Shown here one piece after another: positions 47,528 to 58,955 of a DNA stretch of 64,000 bases. Under the pieces are notes generated by a model that saw nothing but the letters and a program-made list of their open reading frames with translations, did no database searches and was not told the origin of the DNA. Source of the stretch: Tolypeutes matacus. Its lineage: Eukaryota; Chordata; Mammalia; Cingulata; Chlamyphoridae. A program made the position numbers and the translations under genes. How positions within the stretch are numbered: the first letter of the stretch is position 1; every line of letters starts with the position of its first letter. The stretch spans positions 2,729,298 through 2,793,297 of the forward strand of contig JAKSZT010000142.1 of NCBI GenBank assembly GCA_026826555.1, read 5' to 3'.

Positions 47528-48479
47528 CTGTTAATATAATCATGGTAATGGTGTAAAAATAAAAAGCAAAGTACTAAAAATAGTTAAGTTCATTTTATAT
47601 GTTATAAACTGCATTGGAAATATTTTACAATTATATAAATATTAAGAGATACATTACATTATTCTCAAACTCTCTTGTACATTCAAACGGGGCTCCAATC
47701 ACCCTGCATACTGCCTCTCCATTTGAGTTACAGCCTAAATTGTTCATTACAATACCTAAAACAATAAAAGTACCTACATCTCTGGACATGCTCCTGAAGT
47801 GAATGGAAGGTATTTTTTGGACTCCTGTGGCAGCCAGCAATAGCTCAGTATGGCCAGATTTACAATGTACATTGCTTCACTACTGGCTCTGTTTCATACT
47901 GCCAAAGGCCACTGTGTACCAGGCTAGTGAATCACTGAAACTTCCTTCAAAAGACAAACAGTATTTCAACATGCTGGCTGTGTGAAGGACATAAAAATTG
48001 GAGTAATAGTTACCAGAGTAATGTGAGTTAAACTTAAACAAACACAATTGGCATTGTGGCCTGCTCCCCTGAAGAGACAACATGTATGGTATTGCAAACC
48101 TGATGCTTAGAGCTATTAATTACAGCTCAAAAAAGAACTTGTGCATTAATTAGTATTATGTTCTGTACCTATGTCTGAGGAATATAATAGTATCTCTTCT
48201 TTTTTAGATCATATCCTGAAGAATATTTCAAAAGTTAAAAGACTTTGTAAACTTAATTCATATTCTAAGTTTATTTCTTCCAGAATCAATGACTTACAGA
48301 ACAAGATATTTACCATGTTGCTGGACCACCTTACCTCAACCTCAATAGAATAGCCAGAGAGTTTCACACCTTGTCAGGCAAGGGCTAGACTACTGCCTTA
48401 ACCAGCAGGAAGCAGCTACAGAAAAATGACCATTGCCCTTCAGCTCCCCATAAGAATAAGAGTCTCAACTTTCTTATCC
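47528..48479. other. Unassigned block, possibly decayed retroviral interior
   Basis: About 950 bases of mixed composition. Near 47,573 the string ACTAAAAATAGTTAAGTTCA recurs from the interior of the betaretrovirus-like provirus (about 2331), with looser similarity around it. Short plus-strand frames (47,614-47,802, 47,803-47,985, 48,171-48,353) have no motif that I can name. Confidence 0.4.
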
Positions 48480-48662
48480 ATATAGAGTCATTTGTCTTTA
48501 CCTATTCCCCCTTTTGGTCAAGGTCTTTTTCCAGGTGTATTGCTAGCTGGTGCTTGGTAGTAATCCCTTTGTGCCAGGGAGGCTCATCCCCAGGAGTCCT
48601 GTCCCACAGTGGGGGAAAGGAAATGAATTTATATGCTGAGTTCGACTTAGAAAGAGGCCACG
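48480..48662 (-). mobile_element. L1 3' UTR fragment, antisense
   Basis: Matches 32,705-32,890 and 60,095-60,370 (GTCATTTGTCTTTACC, CCCCCTTTTGGTCAAGGTC, GCCAGGGAGGCTCATCCC). It ends abruptly at about 48,662 against a sense fragment. Confidence 0.7.
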
Positions 48663-49378
48663 TGGCAATCATATATATTCGGCATATCACTTTTCTGTAA
48701 CCTAATGCTTCTTTGAAAACAAAATGAAAAAAAAAATAAGGCACTGGAGTAATAAAAGAAAACGTCACTGTACATACAAAAGAACTGATCTTACAGTGAT
48801 GAAAGATATGTCAAAAAAACTTTTTAATTTTTTTCAATATTTTATATTTTTCCAAATTTTAATATTTTTGTATATTAATTCTTAATCTTAAAACTGTCAT
48901 TATATTTTATTTTTTATTAACAGTATTTGATTATTTTGTTGGCTTTATTTTTGAAGAAGTTTTGGATCATAGAAGGTTTACAACTATGGCAAGTGAAGAT
49001 CACTGGTACAGAGTGTCAGTGATGGGGGATGCATGGGAAGTGGTTCACCTGGGACATAACAAAAAGGCATATGAAAGAGTTCAAATGTTCATGGGGTATT
49101 GTCATGGTGGGCAGAGATTCACACAATAACTGAAAGAGTATTGAATTCCCATTTTGGAAAGCTCTGCCACATTTCTAATGGAACCCCAAGAATCCCCTGA
49201 GTACATGGACAATGAACTAATGAAGGATGGTACATTGATGGACCCTTGATATTGATGAATGTACTTACAAACCATTACTTTTGAAATTGAAACTTATCTT
49301 AGCATTATAGGGTGCTTAAGAGTTACCTCCTGAAGCCTCCTTGTTTCTCAAATGTGGCATACTTCTAAGCTGAACTCT
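48663..49378 (+). mobile_element. L1 3' UTR fragment, sense
   Basis: The first part matches 31,385-31,660 (TTTCTGTAACCTAA.GCTTCTTTGAA, CTTACAGTGATGAAAGA). It passes without interruption into sequence matching 42,300-42,735 (TTTGAAGAAGTTTTGGATCA). It joins an antisense ORF2 piece at 49,379. Confidence 0.72.
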
Positions 49379-51983
49379 TTACTTTTTTTTAACAGTGTTT
49401 TATAGTTTTCTGAATACAGGTCTTTCATGTCCTTGGTTAAGTTTATTCTTAAATATTTGATTGTTTTACTCACTGTTTTAAATGGATTTTTTTTCCTGAT
49501 TTCCTCCTCAGATTGTAAATCAGAAGAATATTGAAATGTTACTGATTTTTGCATATTAATCTTGTATCCCACCACTTTGCTGAACTCATCCATAAATTCT
49601 AGTGGCTTTATTGTGGATTTTTCAGCTTTTTTTCTAGATAAAGGGTAACTCATCAGCAAATAGTGAAAAGTATACTTCTTCCTTTCCTATTTGGGTGCCT
49701 TTTATTTCCTTGTCTATTCTAATTGATCTAGCTATAATTCTAGACAATATTAAATAATATTGGCAACACTGGGAATTCTTGTCATGTCCCTGATCTCAGT
49801 GGGAAAACTTTCAATCTTGCATTGTTGAGTACAATGCTAGTGATAGGTTTTTCATATATGCAGTGTACCATATTCAGAGAGCTTCCTTCTATTCTTACCT
49901 TTTGGATTATTTTATAAAGAAAGCATGGTGTGTTTTGTCAAATGACTGTTCATCAATAGGATCATATGATTTTTCTTCTTCAATATATCAAAGTGGTTTA
50001 TTACACTAATTTATTTCCTTGTGTTAAACCACCCTTGCATACCTGGGTTAAAATACACTTGATTGTGGTGAATGATACTTTTAATGTGCTTTTGGATTTG
50101 GTTTGCAAGTATTTTGTTGAGCATTTTTGCATATATATTCATTAGAGATATTGTTCTGTAATTTTATTTTTCCTTAGTATCTTTATCTGGTTTGGGTAAT
50201 AAGCTTATTTTGGCTTTATAGGATGAATTTGACAGCACTCATTCCTGTTTAATTTTTTGAAAGAATTTGAGCAAGATTGGTATTAGGTTGTCTTTAAATG
50301 ATTGGTAGAATTCACCTGTGAAGCCATCTTGTCCTGGGCTTTTCATATTGGGAAGCTTTTGATGACTGTATCAATCTTTTCACTTGTCATTCATTTGTTC
50401 AGGTCTTCTATTTCTTCTAGGGTCATTTTATGTGGTCATGTGTCTCTAGTAATGTGTCCATCGTGGCTACATTGTCTAGTTTTTGGCACACAGTTGTTCA
50501 TAGATCTCTCTTAAGATCTCTCTTATTTTTACAGTGTCAGTGGTAATCTTCCCCTTTCATTTCTGATTTTATTCATTTGTGTCTTCTTTTCTTTCTTTAT
50601 CAGTCTAGCTAAGGGTTTGTTGATTTTTTTATCTTTGCCAAGAACCAACTTTGGTTTTGTTGATTATCTTCATTATTATTTTCTTCTTGATTTCATTTAT
50701 TTCTTCTGTGATCTTACTATTTCTTTCCTTTGGCTTGGTTTGGGATTAATCTGCTGTTCTTGTTCTAGTTCCTCCAGGTGCGCAGTTATGTCTTCAATTT
50801 TAGTTCTTTCATTTTTTTTTTTTTAAGATTTTATTTATTTATTTATTCCCCCCTTGCTGCTTGTGCTTGCTCTGTCCATTTGCTTTTGGCATTTTTCTGG
50901 GTCTGCTTGTCTCCCTTTTTTGAGTCATCTTGCTGCATCGGCTCACCACACCGTGTGTGCAGCTTGCCTTCACCAAGAAGCCCTGGGAATCAAACCCAGG
51001 GCCTCCCATATGGTAAATGGGAGCCCAATCAATTGAGCCACAGCTGCTTCCCTCTTTAATCTTTTTTAATGTAAACATTAAGGACTATAACTATCTCTCT
51101 CAGCAAGGCCTTTGCAGTGTTCCATAGATTTTGATATGTTGTGTTCTCATTTTCATTCATCTCAAGATATTTGCTGAATTCTCTTGAAATTTCCTCTTTG
51201 ACCCACTGATTATTAAAGAATGTGTTGTTTAAAATCCCCATATAATTATGAATTTTCACTTTTTCCACCTGTTATATATTTCCAGCTTCATTCACTTATG
51301 ATCAAAGGAAGTGTTTTCTATAATTTCAATCTTTTAAAATTTATTGACATGTCTTGTAATCCATATATGGAGAAGGATCCATGAGCACTTGAAAAGAATG
51401 CATATCCTCTTGTTTTGGGGTGAAATGCTCAATAGTTGTCTGTTAGGTCTACTTCATTAATCTTATTATTCAAACCCTCTGTTTCTTTATTTATCCTCTG
51501 TCCAGATGTTCTATCCAATACTGATTGTGGTATATTGAAGTCTCCAACTATTATTGTAGAGACATCTAATTCTCCCTTCAGCTTTGCCAGTGTGTGCCTC
51601 ATGAATCTTGGGGCACTGAGGTTAGGTACATAACTATTTAGTATAGTTGTTTCTTCTTGCTGAATTGCCCCTTTGTTAATGTATAATAAATTTCTTCATT
51701 CCTGATAATGGTTGTGTATTTAAAATCTTCTTTATCTGAAATTTGTATCACTACCCCAGCCCTTTTTTTGGTAACTATTAATATTTGCATGCAATATCTT
51801 TTTCCAACCTTTCACTTTTAATCTGGTTGTGTCCTTCATTTGAGGTGATTCTCTTTTAGGCAACATATAGATGGTCCATATTTTTTAAATCCATTCTATC
51901 AGTCTATTTCTTTGATGGGGATTTCAAGCCAATAACATTAAAAGTTATTGCTGTAAAAGCTTTACTTACTTAATCCATTTCTT
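49379..51983 (-). pseudogene. L1 ORF2 fragment (endonuclease and reverse transcriptase)
   Basis: The minus-strand translation shows the endonuclease start near 51,983, the linker, and a reverse-transcriptase end with [20 protein letters not shown] (about 49,560). Stops and frameshifts are frequent, the SINE splits the frame, and the C-terminal third is missing. Confidence 0.72.
50822..51050 (-). mobile_element. DAS-type SINE, antisense, inside L1 ORF2
   Basis: On the plus strand it runs T-rich, AAGATTTTATTTATTTATTTATTCC, then the body GTCATCTTGCTGCATCGGCTC, an antisense B box (GGGAATCAAACCCAGGG) and an end AATTGAGCCACAGCTGC. This is the complete reverse of the SINE type at 6,937. No VNTR is present. 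Confidence 0.85.
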
Positions 51984-52142
51984 TTTTAGTTATTCCATTA
52001 AAAGGAACTTCATCCAATTTGACCTTTAGCTTTCTGTTATCATATCATAAATTGTCTCTTTTTATCCTTTATTTTACCCTTTATAATAATCTTCATTTCT
52101 ACACCCTTCTCCAAAAATCTCGCCCTTGTTTTTCGTTTTGTT

Positions 52143-52183
52143 GTTGTTGTTCTGTTTTTTTTTTTTTTTTTTTTTTTTTTTTT
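52143..52183. repeat. Poly-T run in the ORF1 3' area
   Basis: TTGTTGTTGTT followed by more than 30 T bases interrupted once by a single C (a poly-A run in L1 sense). A second T14 run lies at 52,260-52,273. They fall in the inter-ORF/ORF1 end of the antisense L1. Confidence 0.9.
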
Positions 52184-52689
52184 CTTTTTTCTTTCAGGCT
52201 GCAGAACTCCGTTTAGCATCTCTTTATTTCTGGTCTTTTGGTAACATTTTCTGTCAGTTTTTTTTTTTTTTTTCATTTGTGAAGACTTTTAACTCCTCTT
52301 CATTGTTGAAGAACTCCTTTGCCAGTTACAGAATACTCTTAAATGCATCATACCTCTTTCTTCTCTCTTCTATGGTTTTTGATGAGAGGTCTGCAATTAT
52401 TTTTCTCAATATTGCCTAGTATGTGATGCTTTACTTTTCCCCTGCTGCTTTCAGGATCATCTCTTTAACTCTGATACTTGTGATTCTCAATGTAGCTGTC
52501 TCAGGGTAGGTTTATTCAGATTTATTCAGTTTGGGTGCATTGTCCTTTCTCGATATTGATGTTTATGTTTTTCATAAAGGTAAGGAAGTTTTCAGTCATT
52601 ATTTCATCAAATATTCTTTCTGTCTTCTTCCCATTTTCTTCTCTTCTGGGACACCAATAATGCATATAAGTTATTTATTGCATTGTCAT

Positions 52690-53121
52690 TCAATTCCCTG
52701 AAACCTTGTTCCATTTTTTTTCCAATCTCTTTCCTGTCTGTTCTCCTGTCTTTTCCAGTTCAGATGTTCTATCTTCAAAATCACTAATTCTGTTTTTGAG
52801 CAGTTCAAACTTGCTCTTACATGCCTCTAATGTGTTTTTAATCTCACCACCATGTCTTTCATTCCCATAAGGTCTGTTATTTTCTTTGCAGACTTTCAAA
52901 TTTTCTTTATGCTCACCTTTTCTCTTCTTAATATCCTTTATCTGTTTAGTCATATTCTCTTCCAATTCTTTAAATTGCTTTAGGAGTGTTGTGTGATTAT
53001 CATTGATTAATTGTCTTAAATCCTGTATCTCTTTAGTATATTTGTTTTTTTTTTCCTTTGAATGGGCCATCTCTTCCTGTTTCCTAGTATGGTTTGTAAT
53101 TTTTTGCTGATGTCTAGGCAT
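52690..53121 (-). pseudogene. L1 ORF1 N-terminal part (coiled coil), 143 residues
   Basis: It starts at 53,121 with MPRHQQKITNHTRKQEE. A strongly charged coiled coil follows (QLINDNHTTLLKQFKELEEN, SKFELLKNRISDFEDRTSEL) and it ends at a stop at 52,690, before the RRM domain. This start is conserved with the ORF1 at 40,321. The RNA-binding half is lost to frameshift and homopolymer expansion downstream. Confidence 0.75.
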
Positions 53122-53785
53122 CTGAATATGTTGATGAATTTACTCTCATGGCCTATTTCTCTCTTTTATGTATTATTAATATTTTTTTTCACAGCTTTTC
53201 TTTGATATTTGGTTCAACTTATCAATTGTCCAGCTTAAGTTATCAAAATCATTCCACCGACCAAGTAATGGGATGCAGATTTTCTCTAAGAAGTTAGGGA
53301 ACAGATAGACTTAAATGCAATTTTTGTCCATGCAATTTGCAGACTGGCCAGCAGAAGGTACACATTGGCACACCTTTCCATGGAGGTGTACCACTCTCAG
53401 TTTTCTTTTGTTTGGGTCTGGATGGAGCCAAGATTCAAAGTAAGCTCTGCTGGCTGAATTCATGAAAGAAAAGCCTCCTAACTCCCCTTCTCTTGTGACA
53501 GCTGACAAGGAGGAAGATATCTGTTCCATTCTCAGTCAGCTGCAGTGAGCTAAGGGTTTTACCCCATCTTAAAGTCTTGGGGGTGGGGGAAGGGAGCCTT
53601 TTCCAGTGGCCAAGAGTTTGTTATTTCAGGTTCTTTGTCTATCGGTCCCTCATCCTCCTGGGAGTTGTAGAACACTGTCCTGGTCTGCTGACCCCAAAGC
53701 ATGTTCCTCAGGCAGCTTTTGGCTCTTTCTCTATTCTTTTTGTGAGAGAGCTGAGCTTTGTCTGCCTATCCTAATGCCATGCTCC

Positions 53786-54287
53786 CACTATTCTCCCCTA
53801 AACTAGCTTTAAATATCACTGTAGAAACTCAGAGAATTTTGAAGGATTAAAGTGGCATGGTATTAAATCTTCCTCATAGGACTCCACTACCTGGTGTTTT
53901 ATCTACTAATAACAACGTTGCTTGTACACTGCTAGACCACCATGATCTGCCCCTTATTTTTCCTTAGACCATAACTCTTGCAAATTGTACAACATAGAAC
54001 ACCTTGCTAACATGGCAAAGTACAATCCATCGACAAGTTTGGAACAAGACTTTTTAATTTATTAATGTTATATCTTGATAACAAGTTTTGAGTCATATTT
54101 ATAAATCAGATATTAATCCCTTTTCTAATTGGTTTAACTCCCTCTTTTAGCCTTGCCAATAAGTCTTTATAGGTTTACTAGCTTTTAGTGGAGGACTTTT
54201 AGTATTCTGTTGCCGGCTGTACTGTTGTGAAATGTAAATGCAGTGGTGTGTACTATGTGCAATGGAGGCTGCAACATAGGGGTGGAT
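53786..54287. other. Unassigned sequence between two L1 pieces
   Basis: About 500 bases with no recognised repeat or gene. It contains a stretch near 54,175-54,270 with GTGG-rich composition just before the LTR. Confidence 0.5.
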
Positions 54288-54725
54288 TGGGTGGGTTCTG
54301 TGGGTCTCCTGGCCCTGGCTTCTCTTCCCTAAGGTAAACTCAGTCAATAGTACACAGTCCCCTGCATGCCCCAGTAAACAAGTTAAAATGTAGCAAACAT
54401 CCTCACAGGAAAACAACGTACAGATGGTATTATGACCTGTATTTTCTCCAGTCTTCACAATTCTTTCCTGCAATTATATCACCAGACCCCATTTGTGTAA
54501 CTCTGTTATGAAATGTCTTTGTTCTGAGACCCTATATATATATTGCCCTTCATTTTCCTGCCTCTTTGTGGAGTGCTACCTTCATTCTTGGATTCACCAC
54601 CACCAGAGAGAATCTCTCCTGGCTGTAAGTCCCAATAAAGAAAGCTCACATCTGAGTATGCGACAACGGAGTCCTTTGGTCTTACTGTCACCCTGATCCA
54701 TGCCCTTCAGGAGCTGGGTTGTAAT
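54288..54725 (+). mobile_element. Solo LTR, ERV1-type, copy 2
   Basis: A 438-bp relative of the LTR at 27,942-28,381: TGGGTGGGTTCTGTGGGTCTCC start, CAAGTTAAAATGTAGCAAAC, CCCATTTGTGTAACTCTG, a TATATATATA run (54,534-54,543), CCAATAAAGAAAGCTCA and TCAGGAGCTGGGTTG. As in copy 1 it directly abuts L1 ORF2 sequence, and no clean target duplication is visible. Confidence 0.76.
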
Positions 54726-54956
54726 ATAGAAGCAAAAACAAAAATATTAGAATCAACAGAACCAAAAATCATGTATTTTAAAATATCAAAAAATTAAACA
54801 AACATTTCACCAGACTGTCTAAGGAAAAGGGATAGAATATGAATAACAAAAATCAGAAATGTAAAGGATGACATTACTACTGACTCCACTGAATTAAAAA
54901 GGACTAGAAGAGGATATTATGAACCATATGAAAATAAATTAGATGACCTAGATCAA

Positions 54957-57514
54957 ATGGACAAATTCAGAGAAACACACAAACTTCCTATATTGACTCA
55001 AGAAGAAATGGATCATCTCAACAAACCAATTACTACTAAAGAGATTGGATCAGTAATCATAAACTTCCCAACATGGAAAATCCCAGGACCAGATGATTTC
55101 AGAAGGATAATTCTACAAAATATTCCAATAAGACTGAACTCCAATTCTGCTCAAACTCTTCCAAAAAAATTGAAGAGGAGGGAACACTTTGTAATTCATC
55201 ATGAGGCCAACATCACCCTCTTTCAAAAATGAAATAAAAATACTAAAAAAAGAAAACTACAGACCAATATCTCTTATGAATATAGATGCAAAAATCCTTA
55301 AGAGAATACTAGACAACTGAGTCAAACAGCATATTAAAAGAAGTCCACACCATTATCAAGTGGTGTTTATCCCTGGTATGGAAGGGTGTTTCTACATAAG
55401 AAGATAAATGAATGTAATACATTACAGTAACATAATGGAGGAAAAAAAAAAAAACATGATCATCTCAATTGATGCAGAAAAGGCATTTGACAAAATTCAG
55501 AACCCTTTCTTGATAGAAAACTTAGAATACTAGTAATATATTGAAACTTTTTCAACAAGATAAAAGAGATATATGAAAAGCCTACAGTTCACATCCTACT
55601 TAATGGGAAAGATAAGATTTCACTGTAAGATCAGGAAAAAGACAGGAATTCCCACTGTTACCACTTTTATTTAACCTTGTATTGGAAGTTCTAATCAGAA
55701 GAATTAAGCAAGAAAAAGAATTAAAAGACATCCAAATTGGAAAGGGAAAGTAAAATTTTCCTATTTGTAGATAATATGATCCTATGTGCAGAAAATCCTG
55801 AAAAATCCACACACACACACACACACAAACTCTTAAAACTAATAATCAATTCCACCAAGTGGCAGGTTACAAGGACAATACTTAAAAATTAGTTATGTTT
55901 CTATACAAAAGCTATGAATAACCAGAAGAAATCAAGAAAATATTCCATTTACAGTAGCAACTAAAAGAATGAAATATCTAGGAATAAATCTAACCAAGGA
56001 TGTAAAGAACGTTTACACAGGAAACTATAAAATATTGCTAAAAACAATCAAAGAAGACCTAAATGAATGGAAGGAAATTCCTTGTTCATGTATTGGAAAA
56101 GTAAATATCATTAAGATATCAGTCATCCCTAAAGAAATTTTTAGATTCAATGCAAGCCAAAAAAAATACCAACAACCTTCTTTGCACAAATGGAGAAGCC
56201 AATCAGCACATTTATAAGGAAGTATAGGAGGCTCCAATCAGCTGAAGCCATCTTGAAAAACAATAATGAAGTTGGAGGACTTACACTTCCTTACTTAAAA
56301 CTTAGTGCAAATCCTCAGTAATGAAAACAGCATGCTACTGGCACAAGGATAGATACATAGACCAATGAAATCAAATTAAGATTTCTGAATTGAACGCTAA
56401 TATTTATAGCCATCTGATTTTTGACAAGGGGGCAAAGACTACTCAATTGGGAAGGAATAGTCTCTTCAACAAATTATGCTGGGAAAACTAGATCTCAATC
56501 TGTAATAACAAAAAAATAAATGTTGCAGGAACCTTATTTCATACCTTATACAATCAACTCAAAATGTATGAAAGACATACACATAAAAGCTACAACTAAA
56601 AACTCCTAGAAGAAAACAGGGAAGCATCTTCAGGACCTAGTATTAGACAAAAGTTTCTTAAACTTTTACCCAAAGCACAATCAACAGAAAAATATATAGA
56701 TTAATGGGACCTCATCAAAATGAAAAACTTTTGTCCTCAAAGAACTTTATCGTGAATACTAAATGGCAACCTACACAATGGGAGAAACTATTTGGAAACC
56801 ACCTACCTGATAAAGGTTTAGTATCCAGAATATGTAAATAAATCCTTCAACTTTACAAAAAAAAAGACAAACATCCCAATCTTAAAAAATGGGCAAAAGA
56901 CTTGAATAGACATCTTTCCAAAGAAGATATACAAATGGCCAGAAAGCACATGAAAAGGTGCTCAAAATCATTAACCATCAGGTAAACGAAAATTGAAACC
57001 ACAATGAGATACATTCCACACCCATTACAATGGCTGCTGTTTAAAAAATACAGAAATTAACAAGTATTGGTAAGCATGAGGAGGAATAGGATGACAATAG
57101 GTAACAATGTAAAATGGTGCAGCTGCTGTGGAAGACAGTTGATGGTTCCTCAGAAAGTTAAATATAAAATTACCAAATGACCTGGCCATCCTACTACTAT
57201 GTATATATACAAAAGAATTGAAAGCAGGGAATCAAACAGATATAGTGGAATTATTCACAATTGCCCAAAGATGGAAGTGACTTAAGTATCCATAAACTGA
57301 TGAATGAATAAGAAAAATGTGGTATATACATGCAATGGAATATTATTCAGCCACAAAAATGATTGATGTCCTGAAACGTAGGACAACATGGATTAACTTG
57401 GAAGACATCATATTGAGTGAAATAAACCAGACACAAAAGGACAAATATCGTATGATCTCACGATTTGAAACAGTTAAAATAAGCAAACTCATTGATTCAG
57501 AATCTAGAATATAG
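54957..57514 (+). pseudogene. L1 ORF2 remnant (reverse transcriptase and C-terminus)
   Basis: The frame piece 54,957-55,232 shows KLPILTQEEMDHLNKPITTK and WKIPGPDDF, the start of the reverse-transcriptase fingers. Then [13 protein letters not shown] appears near 55,460. The catalytic box near 55,767 reads FVDN instead of FADD, losing one catalytic aspartate. [20 protein letters not shown] follows at 55,969, and the C-terminus WYIHAMEYYSATKM at 57,317. Frameshifts separate all of these. Confidence 0.78.
55808..55827. repeat. (CA)n microsatellite
   Basis: ACACACACACACACACAC within the L1 reverse-transcriptase region. It is short and perfect. Confidence 0.9.
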
Positions 57515-57945
57515 TTCACCAGGTGATTGTGTGGGGGTAGGGAATGGGAAGTTAAGGCTTAAAATGCAAAGGCTTCCTATTCGGAATGCTGGAAATGTTT
57601 TGGTAATTGATGGTGTTGATGGTAGCACAGAATTGTGAACATAATTAACTGCATTGAAATATCTATCTAAATGTGATTAAAAGGGTAAATTCTAGATCAT
57701 AAATATAGTAACAGAATAAAAGTTAAAAAAGAAAATCCATGACACTACACTGCACAAGCAGTGAACCCGAATTTAAACCATGGAACATAGTTAATAGTGC
57801 AATCATAAAAAATGTGCTATAATCAATTATAAAAAATGTCCCACACCAATTCAAGCTTTTAATATTAGGGGTTTATGTGCAACTCCTTTATTTTATGCAT
57901 GATTGTTCTGTGAATGTACATCTTCTCTGATAAAGGAAAAAAAAA

Positions 57946-58892
57946 AGAAATGGGTGTTCAATTAGGCAATGCCATTTCTACATCTATTAAGGTGGTCTTC
58001 TATTTTACTCTATTAATTAATATAATAAGTTATACTCATTTATGCTATTCATATATGTCTTAACGGACATTCCTAAATTAATTGATTCAGTCTCACTTGG
58101 TCATAATATATTATTTGACAATATTCTACTATAGAATTTTAAAAAATAGTATATTTAGCATTTTTCTAGCTCTATTTATCATACCTAAGTGATCAAATAG
58201 TGAGCCATTAAATAAACTACTTTATGTTTATATTATGTTATTTTAGAGCCATTAAAATATAATATCATATGGTTAACTGCATTGAAAAATTTCACAATAG
58301 TCCGTCTTATTTAAAAATATTTACTCATAGATAAATAATTGGTCTCTCAGTGTGTTGGTGGAAAGGTTGAAGTAGGGCATGCAGTGTGGAGCTAAGATCA
58401 TGAATAACTTTAAAACACATTGAGAGGATTCTTTAATATGATTAAGTATACCAATTTCTAATATATATATTTTAAACCTAATCCCAGGAATGTTTCTCCA
58501 AGCTTGGAACTAAGTCTCAGTGCCAGAGTCACAACTTTCACTTTATCTCCCGAGGGGGGGTTATTTTCAATGACAGTTGAAATAGCAAACATACTTGGTC
58601 AAATCATTTTATTTGCTTCTATTTCTCCTCATTATTCCAAATGAAAAATTATTGAATTAGAATATTTAATGCATAAAAATATGAAACAAATTCTGGCATG
58701 CTGAGTAAAGATGAGAATAGGAAACCATGCTGGTTTCACTAGGACCTCTGAGTTATTAATACGCTCTCTAGAGAGCCACTCTCCAAGGTGGCCTCCGAAG
58801 AATGGACAAAGGCTCAAATTTCAGCTGTACATTTGATTGTCTAAATCATGAGAGACCAGAGCTCTCTTGCCAATGTTAAGATTCCGGTTGCC
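57946..58892. other. Unassigned intergenic sequence
   Basis: AT-rich DNA between two L1 elements. No gene or repeat recognised; a G7 run lies at 58,553-58,559. Confidence 0.5.
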
Positions 58893-58955
58893 TTTTCTTT
58901 TTTTTTTTTTTTTTTACTTAAAAAAAATTTTTTTTATTTTTATTTTTTATTTTTT

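Larger units (their letters stand above)
49379..53785 (-). mobile_element. Antisense L1: 5' UTR, ORF1 and 5' two thirds of ORF2
   Basis: In L1 sense it runs from a short 5' UTR (53,785-53,122) through ORF1 (53,121 to about 52,200) and ORF2 (about 51,983-49,379), stopping in the region just after the reverse-transcriptase core. The 3' part is absent. A DAS SINE interrupts ORF2 at 50,822-51,050. Its 5' UTR matches the internally deleted L1 at 22,632-24,132 rather than the long 5' UTR at 40,322, so it belongs to another lineage. Confidence 0.8.
54726..57945 (+). mobile_element. Old sense L1: ORF2 from the linker to the 3' end
   Basis: It begins in the linker (AATCAACAGAACCAAAAATC) and runs through reverse transcriptase to the C-terminus near 57,514. 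A short 3' UTR ends GATAAAGGAAAAAAAAAAG near 57,945. The 3' UTR is only about 430 bp, so this is not the long-UTR lineage. Confidence 0.8.

Noticed and set aside
49379..57945. One twin-primed L1 with its 5' half inverted.
   Set aside because: The antisense piece (to the region after the reverse-transcriptase core) and the sense piece (from the linker) overlap by more than 1 kb in L1 coordinates, and 900 bases of other sequence with an LTR lie between them. Two elements are more likely.
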